A stretch of DNA of 51,381 bases from DATNPH01 sp036703315 (GTDB lineage: Bacteria > Cyanobacteriota > Cyanobacteriia > Cyanobacteriales > Coleofasciculaceae). The notes beneath the pieces are model-generated. The model was not told where the DNA came from, did no database searches, and was given only the letters and a program-made list of their open reading frames with translations. The stretch spans positions 1 to 51,381 of the forward strand of contig DATNPH010000004.1 of the NCBI GenBank assembly GCA_036703315.1, written 5' to 3'. Positions within the stretch are counted from its first letter, which is position 1; each line of letters starts with the position of its first letter. This document shows positions 43,050-51,079 of the stretch, piece after piece. The position numbers and the translations under genes were made by a program.

Positions 43050-43643
43050 ATGCAGCCAGAATACCTACGGAAAATAATGGGCTACTACCTTGAGGATGCG
43101 AAAAACCACCTTGCAGTTATAGAGAAGCATTTGCTGAATCTGCAAAGTACGATTGAAGACCCCAAACTAGTTAGTGAGCTATTTCTGTGTGCTCGTTGCA
43201 GTATCGTTGGTGGGGCAAATATGCTGCCTATTAGCAGCACTCATATCAGCAGCATCCATAAAACTGGCTTTTGCTTAGCTGACTGTTTCAAAGTCTTCCA
43301 GCAGGAGGGGGCTATCAAGGTTGACCAAAAGCTAGAAGACCTATTAATGCAGGTGTTTTATACCCTCAAAGAATTGATCGAGCAACTAGGAGAACCTTCG
43401 GGTTTGACGGATGAAAAGGCAACTCAAGTTATATCAGAGATAGAGCCAACCAGAAAGGCTCTCATGGCTCACCTTAATTGCTTAATCCAGCGATCGCACA
43501 GTGGGAACCATCTAGAAACCGCGATCGCGTCGGATTTGGCAGAAGACGTTCCCTCCCTGGAAGACTTGGAATCACTCATCGACAATCTCTCGCTCGATAG
43601 TGCTTTAGACAATTCAGTTTCTAGCGAGCAGCACGATCTGTAA
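43050..43643 (+). CDS. Degenerate CheA-type Hpt domain protein
   Basis: From the ATG at 43050 (MQPEYLRKIMGYYLEDAKNH) the protein has 197 residues; an in-frame ATG at 43008 would add 14 unconserved residues. It resembles the N-terminal Hpt domain of cyanobacterial CheA-like kinases: EDAKNHLAVIEKHLLNLQST, then DCFKVFQQ and IKVDQKLEDLL, and LTDEKATQV. Where those proteins have AAHSxKGGAAML with the phosphorylated His, this one reads CARCSIVGGANML: the His and the following Lys are lost. It probably cannot accept a phosphoryl group. No kinase domain follows. It may be a decaying gene or a binding-only protein. Confidence 0.65.
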   Translation: MQPEYLRKIMGYYLEDAKNHLAVIEKHLLNLQSTIEDPKLVSELFLCARCSIVGGANMLPISSTHISSIHKTGFCLADCFKVFQQEGAIKVDQKLEDLLMQVFYTLKELIEQLGEPSGLTDEKATQVISEIEPTRKALMAHLNCLIQRSHSGNHLETAIASDLAEDVPSLEDLESLIDNLSLDSALDNSVSSEQHDL

Positions 43644-43935
43644 TCAAGCCAAATCCAGATAAACCATACCAGTAACTGAGCGATCGCACAGACTTGGGTG
43701 AGGCATCTACCTAAACTGACATTCCTCTAGAAGGTGAGGAGTGAGGAGTAGAGGGAACAGACTTCCAACCGATGTTTGTGTGCTAATAACTAATGACTAG
43801 TTTGTCAATAGAGAAAATTCTGACATTCCTTAAAGGTGAGCCGTATAAGTCAGTAATTTTCCAAATTGAATTTGGAAAACATCAAGATAGCCTAAAACAA
43901 GCGCTTTGTTCATTAAAGTATCTTGAAATAAAGAC

Positions 43936-44454
43936 ATGTTTAAATCAGGGGCATCTGCAATCTTTGGATTATCGTTAATTTTTAGCTTGCAGCCTGTATT
44001 CGAGCCACCCATCGCCTCTCAACCTGCCTTCAACTTGCAGGTCATAACCAAACAAAATTCGACTTGTCAATCTCAGAAAACGGCTCTTTTAAAAGCTAGT
44101 GAGGGACTACTCTACCCCAGCGAGTCAGATTACTCATTTCAATATTTTTCTAATAACAAAACTGCCTCGCTACCTTCACCACAGCAATTCACTCGGTTAA
44201 TAGGACGACAAGGCAAGCAAGTTACTCAAGTAGATTTTGATGAGTTTTTTAATCAACTTATCAAAAATCAGCGTTCTTCAGGTGCGCAGGCAGAAACGAT
44301 AAGGCGCTATCAGTCTCTAAGGCAAGTTTTCAAAAACCAATTCACAAGGCTGAGTGTCTATCGTGTCGGTCAAATTCAAGTTCAGGTTTACATTACTGGT
44401 ATCAATTCGTCTTGTGGTATGGCTGGCTTAAAGACAATCAGCATCGAGACTTAA
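43936..44454 (+). CDS. nuiA: NuiA-like nuclease inhibitor with signal-peptide-like N-terminus
   Basis: NuiA of Anabaena is a cytoplasmic protein that blocks the sugar-non-specific nuclease NucA. This 172-residue protein matches it from residue 50: LLKASEGLLYPSESDYSFQY, the RRYQSLRQVFKNQF helix and VYRVGQIQVQVYITG, ending AGLKTISIET. The inhibitory residues of NuiA, a Glu in the SES motif and the C-terminal Thr, are present as Glu63 and Thr172. Unlike NuiA (135 residues) it has about 45 extra N-terminal residues with a hydrophobic core (ASAIFGLSLIFSLQPVF), resembling a signal peptide or anchor. No nucA-type nuclease is in the window. The start sits after an AT-rich leader. Confidence 0.8.
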   Translation: MFKSGASAIFGLSLIFSLQPVFEPPIASQPAFNLQVITKQNSTCQSQKTALLKASEGLLYPSESDYSFQYFSNNKTASLPSPQQFTRLIGRQGKQVTQVDFDEFFNQLIKNQRSSGAQAETIRRYQSLRQVFKNQFTRLSVYRVGQIQVQVYITGINSSCGMAGLKTISIET

Positions 44455-44504
44455 GGGACTTGTAGAGAGAATAATACCGTTTCGCTTTATTTTTCCATAA
44501 TAGG

Positions 44505-44523
44505 GGCACGACATTGTCGTGCC
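44505..44523 (+). terminator. Palindrome downstream of the NuiA-like gene
   Basis: GGCACGACATTGTCGTGCC has 9-bp perfectly complementary arms around one base, followed by TTTAT, 50 nt after the stop. It could end the transcript. A related start (TAGGGGCACGGCGAC) occurs at 50467, so it also belongs to a dispersed repeat type. Confidence 0.55.
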
Positions 44524-44827
44524 TTTATCATGTTCAGACAGTAGTATCGTCTATCAGATTATTGGCGATCGCGATCGCTTCCCCGTAGTCGCTCAATTTA
44601 GCCCAAACAGAGGAAAAGTAGCCGTTATGGAGGTTTATAACCTTTTCAACATCAGTGACAACTTCTACCTCGTGCTTGCTTCTGTGCTTCTAATAACCCT
44701 CGTATGGGTGGATAGTCTAGAGTGTTTTGCTGGACGCGATGTGCTATGGAGGCAAGACGCTGGCAATGTCCGAAGATGTTGTCTATGTCGTTGATGTAGA
44801 GGCATTGCTTTCGGAAATGCGATCGCA
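44524..44827. other. Intergenic region without supported gene
   Basis: About 300 bp. A 91-codon frame at 44519-44794 includes a hydrophobic stretch (FYLVLASVLLITLVW), but its ends are unconvincing and no domain is recognisable. HIP1 sites occur at its start (overlapping GCGATCGCGATCGC) and end. Confidence 0.4.
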
Positions 44828-45055
44828 CTACTTCAATTGGGAAGTTCTATTAACGATATATTCAACTCCGCAATGTGAGCAATAAATTTGCTGCTTGTAG
44901 TTTCGAGCTAGTTTTGGGGAGATGGCAAAGCATTTTTTGCACTGTGCTAGGGGTTGCTCAAATTTCAGTAGGCTTAGAAGGTTGAGGGTTGGACTTATGA
45001 AAGTGTTGTGATGTTGGGATAAGTTTGCTCTATTTTGATTGCTGGTGTAGCTCAT
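44828..45055 (-). CDS. Small zinc-ribbon-like protein
   Basis: A 75-residue frame whose only recognisable feature is CKKCFAISPKLARNYKQQIY followed by CSHCG: two CxxC pairs 19 residues apart, a zinc-ribbon spacing. The N-terminal half is polar and unremarkable. It lies next to the hairpin element B. It could be a genuine small regulator or the tail of a decayed larger protein; coding status is uncertain. Confidence 0.4.
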   Translation of the reverse strand: MSYTSNQNRANLSQHHNTFISPTLNLLSLLKFEQPLAQCKKCFAISPKLARNYKQQIYCSHCGVEYIVNRTSQLK

Positions 45056-45088
45056 TTTGAATTTCTATTACTTAGATTTTGTGCCTGT

Positions 45089-45244
45089 CGCTCTCACCCG
45101 CCGGGGAATTAATTCCCCGGCTCATAGATCAAGTCCACTTAAGTGGACTCACATATTGTTTTCTAGTCCTCTTTAGAGGACTTTAGCTATTAGCCAGGGA
45201 TTTGAGTCCCTGGCGGGTGCGTGGGTTGATGCAAGATGTGAGTT
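45089..45244. repeat. Dispersed four-hairpin element, copy B
   Basis: Four hairpins in the same order as copy A: CCGGGGAATTAATTCCCCGG (45101-45120), AGTCCACTTAAGTGGACT (45132-45149), AGTCCTCTTTAGAGGACT (45165-45182) and CCAGGGATTTGAGTCCCTGG (45194-45213). Ends are shared with copy A: CTCACCCG on the left and GATGCAAGATGT on the right. Where stems differ from copy A, both sides change together, so base pairing is under selection. Copy B lacks the 73-nt internal duplication of copy A. Confidence 0.85.
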
Positions 45245-45362
45245 GAATTTTGGTGTTAGTTTTTTCCATCACTTCCTCCATACCAGGAATTATTAGTTGC
45301 TTAAATTGGGGCTGAGTATCGGGACTGTTTTCTTGGAGGTATTTAGCAACTTCCAATGTCAT
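45183..45362 (-). CDS. Small protein of 59 residues ending inside hairpin element B
   Basis: An ATG at 45362 is preceded by a good Shine-Dalgarno AAAGGAG about 10 nt upstream. The frame starts MTLEVAKYLQENSPDTQPQF, contains IIPGMEEVMEKTN and ends KSLANS. The last 20 or so codons are supplied by the repeat element, so the original protein was probably shorter or had another C-terminus. No family is recognised. The ribosome-binding site and amphipathic composition argue for a real gene. Confidence 0.45.
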   Translation of the reverse strand: MTLEVAKYLQENSPDTQPQFKQLIIPGMEEVMEKTNTKIQLTSCINPRTRQGLKSLANS

Positions 45363-45543
45363 AAAATCAACGTCTCCTTTAGAAGCTTTTTAGTTCTTAT
45401 GATTAAGACGATAAGGCGTATTTTTGAGATGTGTTTAATTGGGTTAAAAATATCTCAAAAACTCACAAAAAATAGACTAAAGACATTTGTGTAAAAAAAC
45501 TCACAACCTATCAAAATCTCTTAGTCTTTGTATGATAAAGAGC

Positions 45544-46869
45544 ATGGATACAAAAGAGTTCAACGAAGCATACGAAAGACTGACACCTAAGCAAAAGGAG
45601 GTGTTGAAGCCATTTTTGGCGGGTGAACCAGAGGAAGCGATCGCCCAAATGCTGGATTGTGACCCCTCAAATGTTAGACATCATATTGCAAACAGTTGCA
45701 GTAAGTTCGGTTTTGCTAATCAAAAAGGGGAGCATTTTCGTCAGCGTCAGGAATTAGTTGAACTATTTGCTAAACATAGACCTGAATGGGTAAGTACTGA
45801 AGTTGTTAAAAAATACGTTGGTCAAATTCTGTCAAGCGTAGAGCTAGAATCTCTAGAGGGTTCGGTGGCGCTGGATTCTGCTTTTTATGTGGAGCGATCG
45901 CTTATTGAATCTCCCTGTTGTGAGGCGATTTTACAGCCTGGATGTCTGCTCCGAATCAAAGCTCCTTTGCAGACAGGCAAAACGTCTTTGATGTCAAGAG
46001 TTCTAAATCACGCAAAGCTTCAGGGATACCGAACAGTGGCTTTGAACCTGCGGGACACAACGCCAGAAGATTTAAGTAATCTGGATAAATTCTTGCAGTG
46101 GTTCTGTACTATCGTCACTGAAATACTGGGATTGACTCATCTAGTGGATGAACACTGGGGTAAGAGTCTCGGTAATAGCAAGATTAAGTGTAGAACCTAC
46201 TTTGAGAAGTATGTGTTGCCTGAAGACAACCCCCTAGCCTTAGCTTTAGATGAGGTAGACCGACTTTTCCCTCATCGGGAAATTGCTGGAGAGTTTTTGG
46301 GTATGCTGCGAACCTGGCATGAGGATGCTAAGACTCGCTCCCTGTGGGGACGACTTCGGCAGGTTGTGTTGCATACCGAAGTCTACAGGCAGCTAGATAT
46401 AAATCAGTCGCCGTTTAATGCGGGGACGGAGATCAAATTGACAGACTTGAGCCAGAATGAGGTGCTTTCTTTGGCACAGCAATATGGACTGGGTTGGGAT
46501 ATTGCCCAAGTGGATCAGCTAATGGATATGGTGGGAGGGCATCCCTATTTGGTGAAGGCAGCACTGGAGCAGGTGAGGCGGCAGGATATGACGCTGGAAC
46601 AACTGTTGCAAACGGCTCCTACGGCTTTTGGAATTTACCGCGACCATTTGGAGCGACACTGGAGAAATTTGCAATTCAATTCCCCGATGGCTACAGCACT
46701 CAAAAAGATAGTTATGGCAGACACTCCAGTGGCTTTCAACTCAGAATTGAATCTGGATATGGCAGTGCCGTTAGATGACTTAGGGCTGGTGACGTTGCAA
46801 AGCAATGGTGCAACACCACGCTACGAGTTGTATCGTCAGTATTTTCGTACTCGCTTAGGGGATATCTGA
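45544..46869 (+). CDS. HTH-AAA_35 STAND-like ATPase (module 2, first gene)
   Basis: From the ATG at 45544 (MDTKEFNEAYERLTPKQKEV) the protein has 441 residues; an upstream start at 45487 would add 19 residues without family features. Residues 10-58 form a LuxR-like helix-turn-helix (EEAIAQMLDCDPSNVRHHI). The AAA_35 ATPase (about 108-435) matches the first-gene subtype of module 1: DSAFYVER, LLRIKAPLQTGKTSLM (Walker A, first Gly replaced), LALALDEVDRLF (Walker B), NQSPFNAG, GGHPYLV, ending YELYRQYF. The TIR domain of module 1 is absent. Its stop overlaps the next start by one base (TGATG), so the two are translated together. Confidence 0.88.
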   Translation: MDTKEFNEAYERLTPKQKEVLKPFLAGEPEEAIAQMLDCDPSNVRHHIANSCSKFGFANQKGEHFRQRQELVELFAKHRPEWVSTEVVKKYVGQILSSVELESLEGSVALDSAFYVERSLIESPCCEAILQPGCLLRIKAPLQTGKTSLMSRVLNHAKLQGYRTVALNLRDTTPEDLSNLDKFLQWFCTIVTEILGLTHLVDEHWGKSLGNSKIKCRTYFEKYVLPEDNPLALALDEVDRLFPHREIAGEFLGMLRTWHEDAKTRSLWGRLRQVVLHTEVYRQLDINQSPFNAGTEIKLTDLSQNEVLSLAQQYGLGWDIAQVDQLMDMVGGHPYLVKAALEQVRRQDMTLEQLLQTAPTAFGIYRDHLERHWRNLQFNSPMATALKKIVMADTPVAFNSELNLDMAVPLDDLGLVTLQSNGATPRYELYRQYFRTRLGDI

Positions 46870-49800
46870 TGAGCGCAGCACCCAACTCAGGCAATAAATT
46901 TCAAGTTGGAGGAAGTCTCCCTGCTGATGCCAGCACTTATGTAAAACGGCAGGCAGATATAGACCTCTATGAAGGTTTGAAGGCGCTTGAGTTCTGTTAT
47001 GTACTCAACTCCCGACAGATGGGAAAGTCTAGTTTGCGAGTGCAAACGATGAAAACCCTAGCAAGGGAAGGCTTTGCCTGTGCCGCGATCGAAATGAGGG
47101 ATATTTGTAGCTATCAGGTTACACCGGATGAATTTTATGGGGGTTTTATCAGCCTTCTGGTGAGTGGGTTCGATTTAGAAATCGACTTGGGAGACTGGTG
47201 GCACAAGCAAAACTATGTTTCTCCGTCTCTGCGGTTGAGTAAGTTTATCGAAGAGGAACTGCTGGAGAAAGTTACTCAGAATATTGTGATATTTATCGAT
47301 GAAGTCGATAGTGTTCTCAGCTTAGACTTCAAGGACGATTTTTTTGCACTTATCCGTACTTGCTATAACAGACGCGCCGACAAGCAAAAATACAATCGCC
47401 TGACTTTTGCCCTGTTGGGAGTGGCGACGCCTGCTGATTTAATTCAAGATAAAGACCACACGCCCTTCAATATCAATAGTCGAGAAATTGAGCTGAAAGG
47501 CTTTGAACTCAACCAAGTTACGCCCCTAGAAGAAGGATTAGTTGGGGTAGTCAGCAATCCCAAAGTGGTGCTGAAAGAGGTGTTGAATTGGACAGGTGGA
47601 CAACCGTTTCTCACTCAATGGCTGTGCCAACTGGTTCTCACGTCTTGTTCGCCTATTCCTGCCGATAGCGAGGCAGAGTGGGTTGAGGGAATTGTGCGAT
47701 CGCGGATAATCGAGAATTGGCAAGCGCAGGATAAGCAGCAGCATTTGCAGACAATCTGCGATCGCATTCTCAAGGATGAAAAACTAGCCAATGCCTTGCT
47801 GGGGCTGTACAAGCAAATTTTGGAACAAGAAGCAATTGCTGTCGAGAACAGTCAAGAACAGATGGCATTAAGGCTTTCAGGGTTGGTTGTAAGGGAGAAG
47901 AATGGGAAGCTAAGGGTCTATAACCGCATCTATGAATCAGTTTTTAATCTCGACTGGGTTGAAAATGAGTTAGGAAAAATACGGTCTTATGCCCAGGCAA
48001 TGGCAGCTTGGTTAAAGTCCAATTATAAGGATGAATCGCAGCTGTTGCGTGGACAGGCATTGCAGAAAGAACTGGCATCAGTAGCAGACAAGAGATTAAG
48101 TATTCAGGATTATCGGTTCTTAACTGCCAGTGCAAAGCGGGAACTGAAAGAAGCCAAAGAAGGCACAGAAATAGAGCGTATAGGCGTCAAAGCCTTGCAA
48201 TTGTTTGAGGCTGGAGATAGGCAAATAGAAGCTTTACTTTTAGCGATGCAGGCAGGGCAAGCCTTACGGGAGTTGGTGAAAGATGGTCGTCCAGTGCAAG
48301 ATTATCCCGCTACTAGTCCCATGTTTGCCTTACAGCAAATTCTCAACCGCATCAGAGAGAGGCATCAAATCATAGGACATGCGGATACAGTACGGAGTGT
48401 TAGTTTTAGCCCGGATGGGAAGTATCTCGCCACTGCCTCAAATGACAAAACTGCGAGGCTATGGGATTTGTGGGGTAATCAGATTGCCGAATTTACAGCT
48501 CATCAAGATGCGGTGTTTAGCGTCAGTTTCAGCCCTGATGGTAATTACATCGCTACAGCCTCAAAAGATAAAACTGCAAGGCTGTGGGATTTATCGGGAA
48601 ATCAGCTAACCGAATTTATAGGTCATCAAGACGGAGTAACTAGCATTAGTTTCAGCCCGGATGGAAGGTACATCGCCACTAGCTCATTTGATAACACCGC
48701 ACGGTTATGGGACTTATTTGGAAATCAGATTATCGAATTTATAGGACATCAGAGTTTGGTATGGAGTGTCAGTTTTAGTCCTGATGGAAAGTACATTGCC
48801 ACTGGCTCAGATGATGGAACTGCAAGGCTATGGGACTTATCTGGAAATCAGTTAGTCGAATTTATGGGTTATCAGGGACAGGCTGAAGCATTTTGGAAAG
48901 GGGTACGAAATGTAACTTTTAGCCCCGATGGGAAATACCTTGCTACTGCCTCTGACGAAGGCATAGCAAGGCTGTGGGACTTGTCTGGTAATCAGATAAC
49001 CGAATTTACAGTATTTCGGCCCCTAACTTCATGGGATGTATCTGGTAATCAGACAACCGACTTTACAGCGTCTCAATACGGGATATATAGCGTCAGTTTT
49101 AGCCCTGATGGCAAGTACCTAGTGACTGGATCATCAGACAGCATCGCAAGGCTATGGGATTTATCGGGGAATCAGATAACCGAATTGACTGGACATCAAG
49201 GATGGATCTGGAGTGCGAGTTTTAGTCCTAATGGGTATTACCTTGCTATCCCAAGTGACGAAACTGTGAAGCTGTGGGGTTTATCCGGGCATCAAGTTGT
49301 TGAATTCCATCACCAAGCCCTTTTAGTGAGTGTCAGATTTAGCCCAAACGTAGATTACCTAGTTACAGCTTCATCTGTAAGGGCGGCTGAGGTTGAGAAT
49401 TTTGTAAGGTTGTGGGACTTATCTGGAAACCAAATTGCTGAATTCAAAGGGTATGGTGCCTGCTTTAGCCCCGCTGGTAATTACTTTGCTATCTCAGCAG
49501 GCGAAAGCATTAAGCTGTGGGATTTATCAGGAAATCAAATCGGGGAATTCATGGGGCATGATGGCTGCTTCAGCCCTGATGGAGAATATATAACTACTTC
49601 ATTGAACGGTACTGCAAGGCTGTGGGATTTGTCAGGTAACCAAATCTTTAAATTCACAGGACATGATGCCCATATTCACTTTAGTCCGGATGGGAAGCAC
49701 CTCGTCACCGAATCATTTGAGACAATTGTACGGCTGTGGGACTTGTCTGGAAACCAGCTAGCTGAATTCACTGGGCATCCGTACAATATCAATATCAGTT

Positions 49801-50450
49801 TTAGCCCTAACATGCAGTACCTTATTACCTCCACTTATGGTAATGCCAAATTGTGGGACTTATCTGGAAATCAATTAGCTGAATTCCCCGATCAGGATAA
49901 AGTCATTTTTAGCCCGGATAGTAAATATCTCGCTACTCTTTCAAAGAAGGGTATCGCAAGGGTGTGGGACTTTCAGGGAAATCAGATAGCTGAATTATGT
50001 CACCATCACAGAGAACTTACTATCAGCTTTAGCCCTGATGGTAGGTATATCGCAACTACACCAAACGGTGTTTCTAATACATCATCGAACCGCACTACAT
50101 GGTTGTGGGACTTATCGGGAAAACAAATAGCAGAATTCATGGGGCATAGTTTTTGCTTTAGCCCTAACGGAGAGTACATAGCTACTATCTCCGAAGATGT
50201 AAATACTGTCAGTCTATGGGACTTATCGGGAAATCGGATAGCAGAATTTACAGGACATCAGAGCTGGTTATGGAGGCTTACTTTTAGCCCTGATGGAAAG
50301 TACCTAGCTACTGTCTCAACTAATGGTACAGTACGGCTGTGGCGAGTGGAAACATTAGATGAACTGCTAGCAAGGGGTTGCGACTGGCTCAAATATTACC
50401 TAGCCAGCCACCCCGAAGCACGAGAAAAACTGCAAGTGTGCCAAAACTAA
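46869..50450 (+). CDS. AAA_35 ATPase with WD40 propellers (module 2, second gene)
   Basis: The 1193-residue protein begins with the second-gene AAA_35 subtype (about 10-370): RQADIDLYEGL, CYVLNSRQMGKSSLRV (Walker A), IVIFIDEVDS (Walker B) and WTGGQPFLTQ. A helical linker (about 370-495) leads to about 16 WD40-like blades (500-1165), nearly all with a variant of RLWDLSGNQIAEFTGHQ. Blades are very alike, and several in the middle are shortened to about 36 residues, pointing to recent internal amplification and decay. Enough blades exist for two propellers. The start codon overlaps the HTH-AAA_35 stop. STAND ATPases with WD40 sensors detect ligands or proteins; that role is inferred. Confidence 0.92.
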   Translation: MSAAPNSGNKFQVGGSLPADASTYVKRQADIDLYEGLKALEFCYVLNSRQMGKSSLRVQTMKTLAREGFACAAIEMRDICSYQVTPDEFYGGFISLLVSGFDLEIDLGDWWHKQNYVSPSLRLSKFIEEELLEKVTQNIVIFIDEVDSVLSLDFKDDFFALIRTCYNRRADKQKYNRLTFALLGVATPADLIQDKDHTPFNINSREIELKGFELNQVTPLEEGLVGVVSNPKVVLKEVLNWTGGQPFLTQWLCQLVLTSCSPIPADSEAEWVEGIVRSRIIENWQAQDKQQHLQTICDRILKDEKLANALLGLYKQILEQEAIAVENSQEQMALRLSGLVVREKNGKLRVYNRIYESVFNLDWVENELGKIRSYAQAMAAWLKSNYKDESQLLRGQALQKELASVADKRLSIQDYRFLTASAKRELKEAKEGTEIERIGVKALQLFEAGDRQIEALLLAMQAGQALRELVKDGRPVQDYPATSPMFALQQILNRIRERHQIIGHADTVRSVSFSPDGKYLATASNDKTARLWDLWGNQIAEFTAHQDAVFSVSFSPDGNYIATASKDKTARLWDLSGNQLTEFIGHQDGVTSISFSPDGRYIATSSFDNTARLWDLFGNQIIEFIGHQSLVWSVSFSPDGKYIATGSDDGTARLWDLSGNQLVEFMGYQGQAEAFWKGVRNVTFSPDGKYLATASDEGIARLWDLSGNQITEFTVFRPLTSWDVSGNQTTDFTASQYGIYSVSFSPDGKYLVTGSSDSIARLWDLSGNQITELTGHQGWIWSASFSPNGYYLAIPSDETVKLWGLSGHQVVEFHHQALLVSVRFSPNVDYLVTASSVRAAEVENFVRLWDLSGNQIAEFKGYGACFSPAGNYFAISAGESIKLWDLSGNQIGEFMGHDGCFSPDGEYITTSLNGTARLWDLSGNQIFKFTGHDAHIHFSPDGKHLVTESFETIVRLWDLSGNQLAEFTGHPYNINISFSPNMQYLITSTYGNAKLWDLSGNQLAEFPDQDKVIFSPDSKYLATLSKKGIARVWDFQGNQIAELCHHHRELTISFSPDGRYIATTPNGVSNTSSNRTTWLWDLSGKQIAEFMGHSFCFSPNGEYIATISEDVNTVSLWDLSGNRIAEFTGHQSWLWRLTFSPDGKYLATVSTNGTVRLWRVETLDELLARGCDWLKYYLASHPEAREKLQVCQN

Positions 50451-50807
50451 TCGCGACTGTCTAGTGTAGGGGCACGGCGACATAAATATCCCAACGTCAG
50501 CCTTAGGCTTGATGATGCAGTGCTCCTACATGGTGGTGTATGCAACTGAAAACTGCTTTAGGAAATGAACGATCGCACCTTCTCTCCCCAACGCGATCGC
50601 TTTCCCCTGCTTATATTCACCCAATCGAAAATTAAAGCTATAAATTATAGCATATTTTCTAATTTTGTTACACAAAGCACTTGCTTTTCTAAAGGTAACG
50701 TGATACATTATCAATGTTGCAACAGCAACAAGTCAGAAGCCAACCCGGCACCGTGGAAAGTAAGGGGTTGGCTCTGGCTCCAATCGATGAAAGGAGTCAA
50801 ACTCATT
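50451..50807. other. Intergenic region after the AAA_35-WD40 gene
   Basis: About 357 bp with a dispersed-repeat start TAGGGGCACGGCGAC (50467-50481), a HIP1 site near 50593 and an AT-rich stretch likely to contain the promoter of the next gene. Frames on both strands here lack protein features. Confidence 0.45.
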
Positions 50808-50990
50808 ATGACTAAAAAACAATGCCTCAAGCCTTGGGCAGTTGCTCGTCTACTGCCTAATCAGAAATGGGCGATTATCGGTCGATATCGTCATCCCTCA
50901 GATGCTAACGGACATCTTCTGTTGTTACGTCAGCGAGTCCCAAACATCTCATTTAAAGTGGTGTTTGATATGACTGATTGCAAGAAATGA
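50808..50990 (+). CDS. Small conserved cyanobacterial protein, function unknown
   Basis: The ATG at 50808 is preceded by AAGGAG (50791-50796) and gives 60 residues: MTKKQCLKPWAVARLLPNQK, then RHPSDANGHLLLLRQRVP and FKVVFD. This looks like a family of small basic cyanobacterial proteins with an (R/H)xxSDAxGHLxxLR centre; I know no function. The longer frame from 50565 runs through intergenic DNA and is not supported. Confidence 0.7.
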   Translation: MTKKQCLKPWAVARLLPNQKWAIIGRYRHPSDANGHLLLLRQRVPNISFKVVFDMTDCKK

Positions 50991-50996
50991 TTTTTT

Positions 50997-51031
50997 GTAG
51001 GGTGCGTTAGGCATACCGTAACGTACCCTAC
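50997..51031. repeat. Dispersed palindromic repeat (GTAGGGTGCGTTA type)
   Basis: GTAGGGTGCGTTA (50997-51009) and TAACGTACCCTAC (51019-51031) form a 13-bp inverted repeat with one mismatch. This palindrome type is common between genes in cyanobacterial genomes. It sits between convergent genes and could end both transcripts. Confidence 0.75.
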
Positions 51032-51079
51032 AATTTCCCCTACTCCCCACTTTCAACAGCGATCTGAATTAGACCAAGG

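Noticed and set aside
43793..43978. 61-codon frame overlapping the start of the NuiA-like gene
   Set aside because: It overlaps a recognisable gene by 43 nt in another frame and has no family features; it could still be a leader peptide, but nothing supports this.
46494..46778. 94-codon frame inside the HTH-AAA_35 gene
   Set aside because: Shadow frame within a well-supported ATPase coding sequence.
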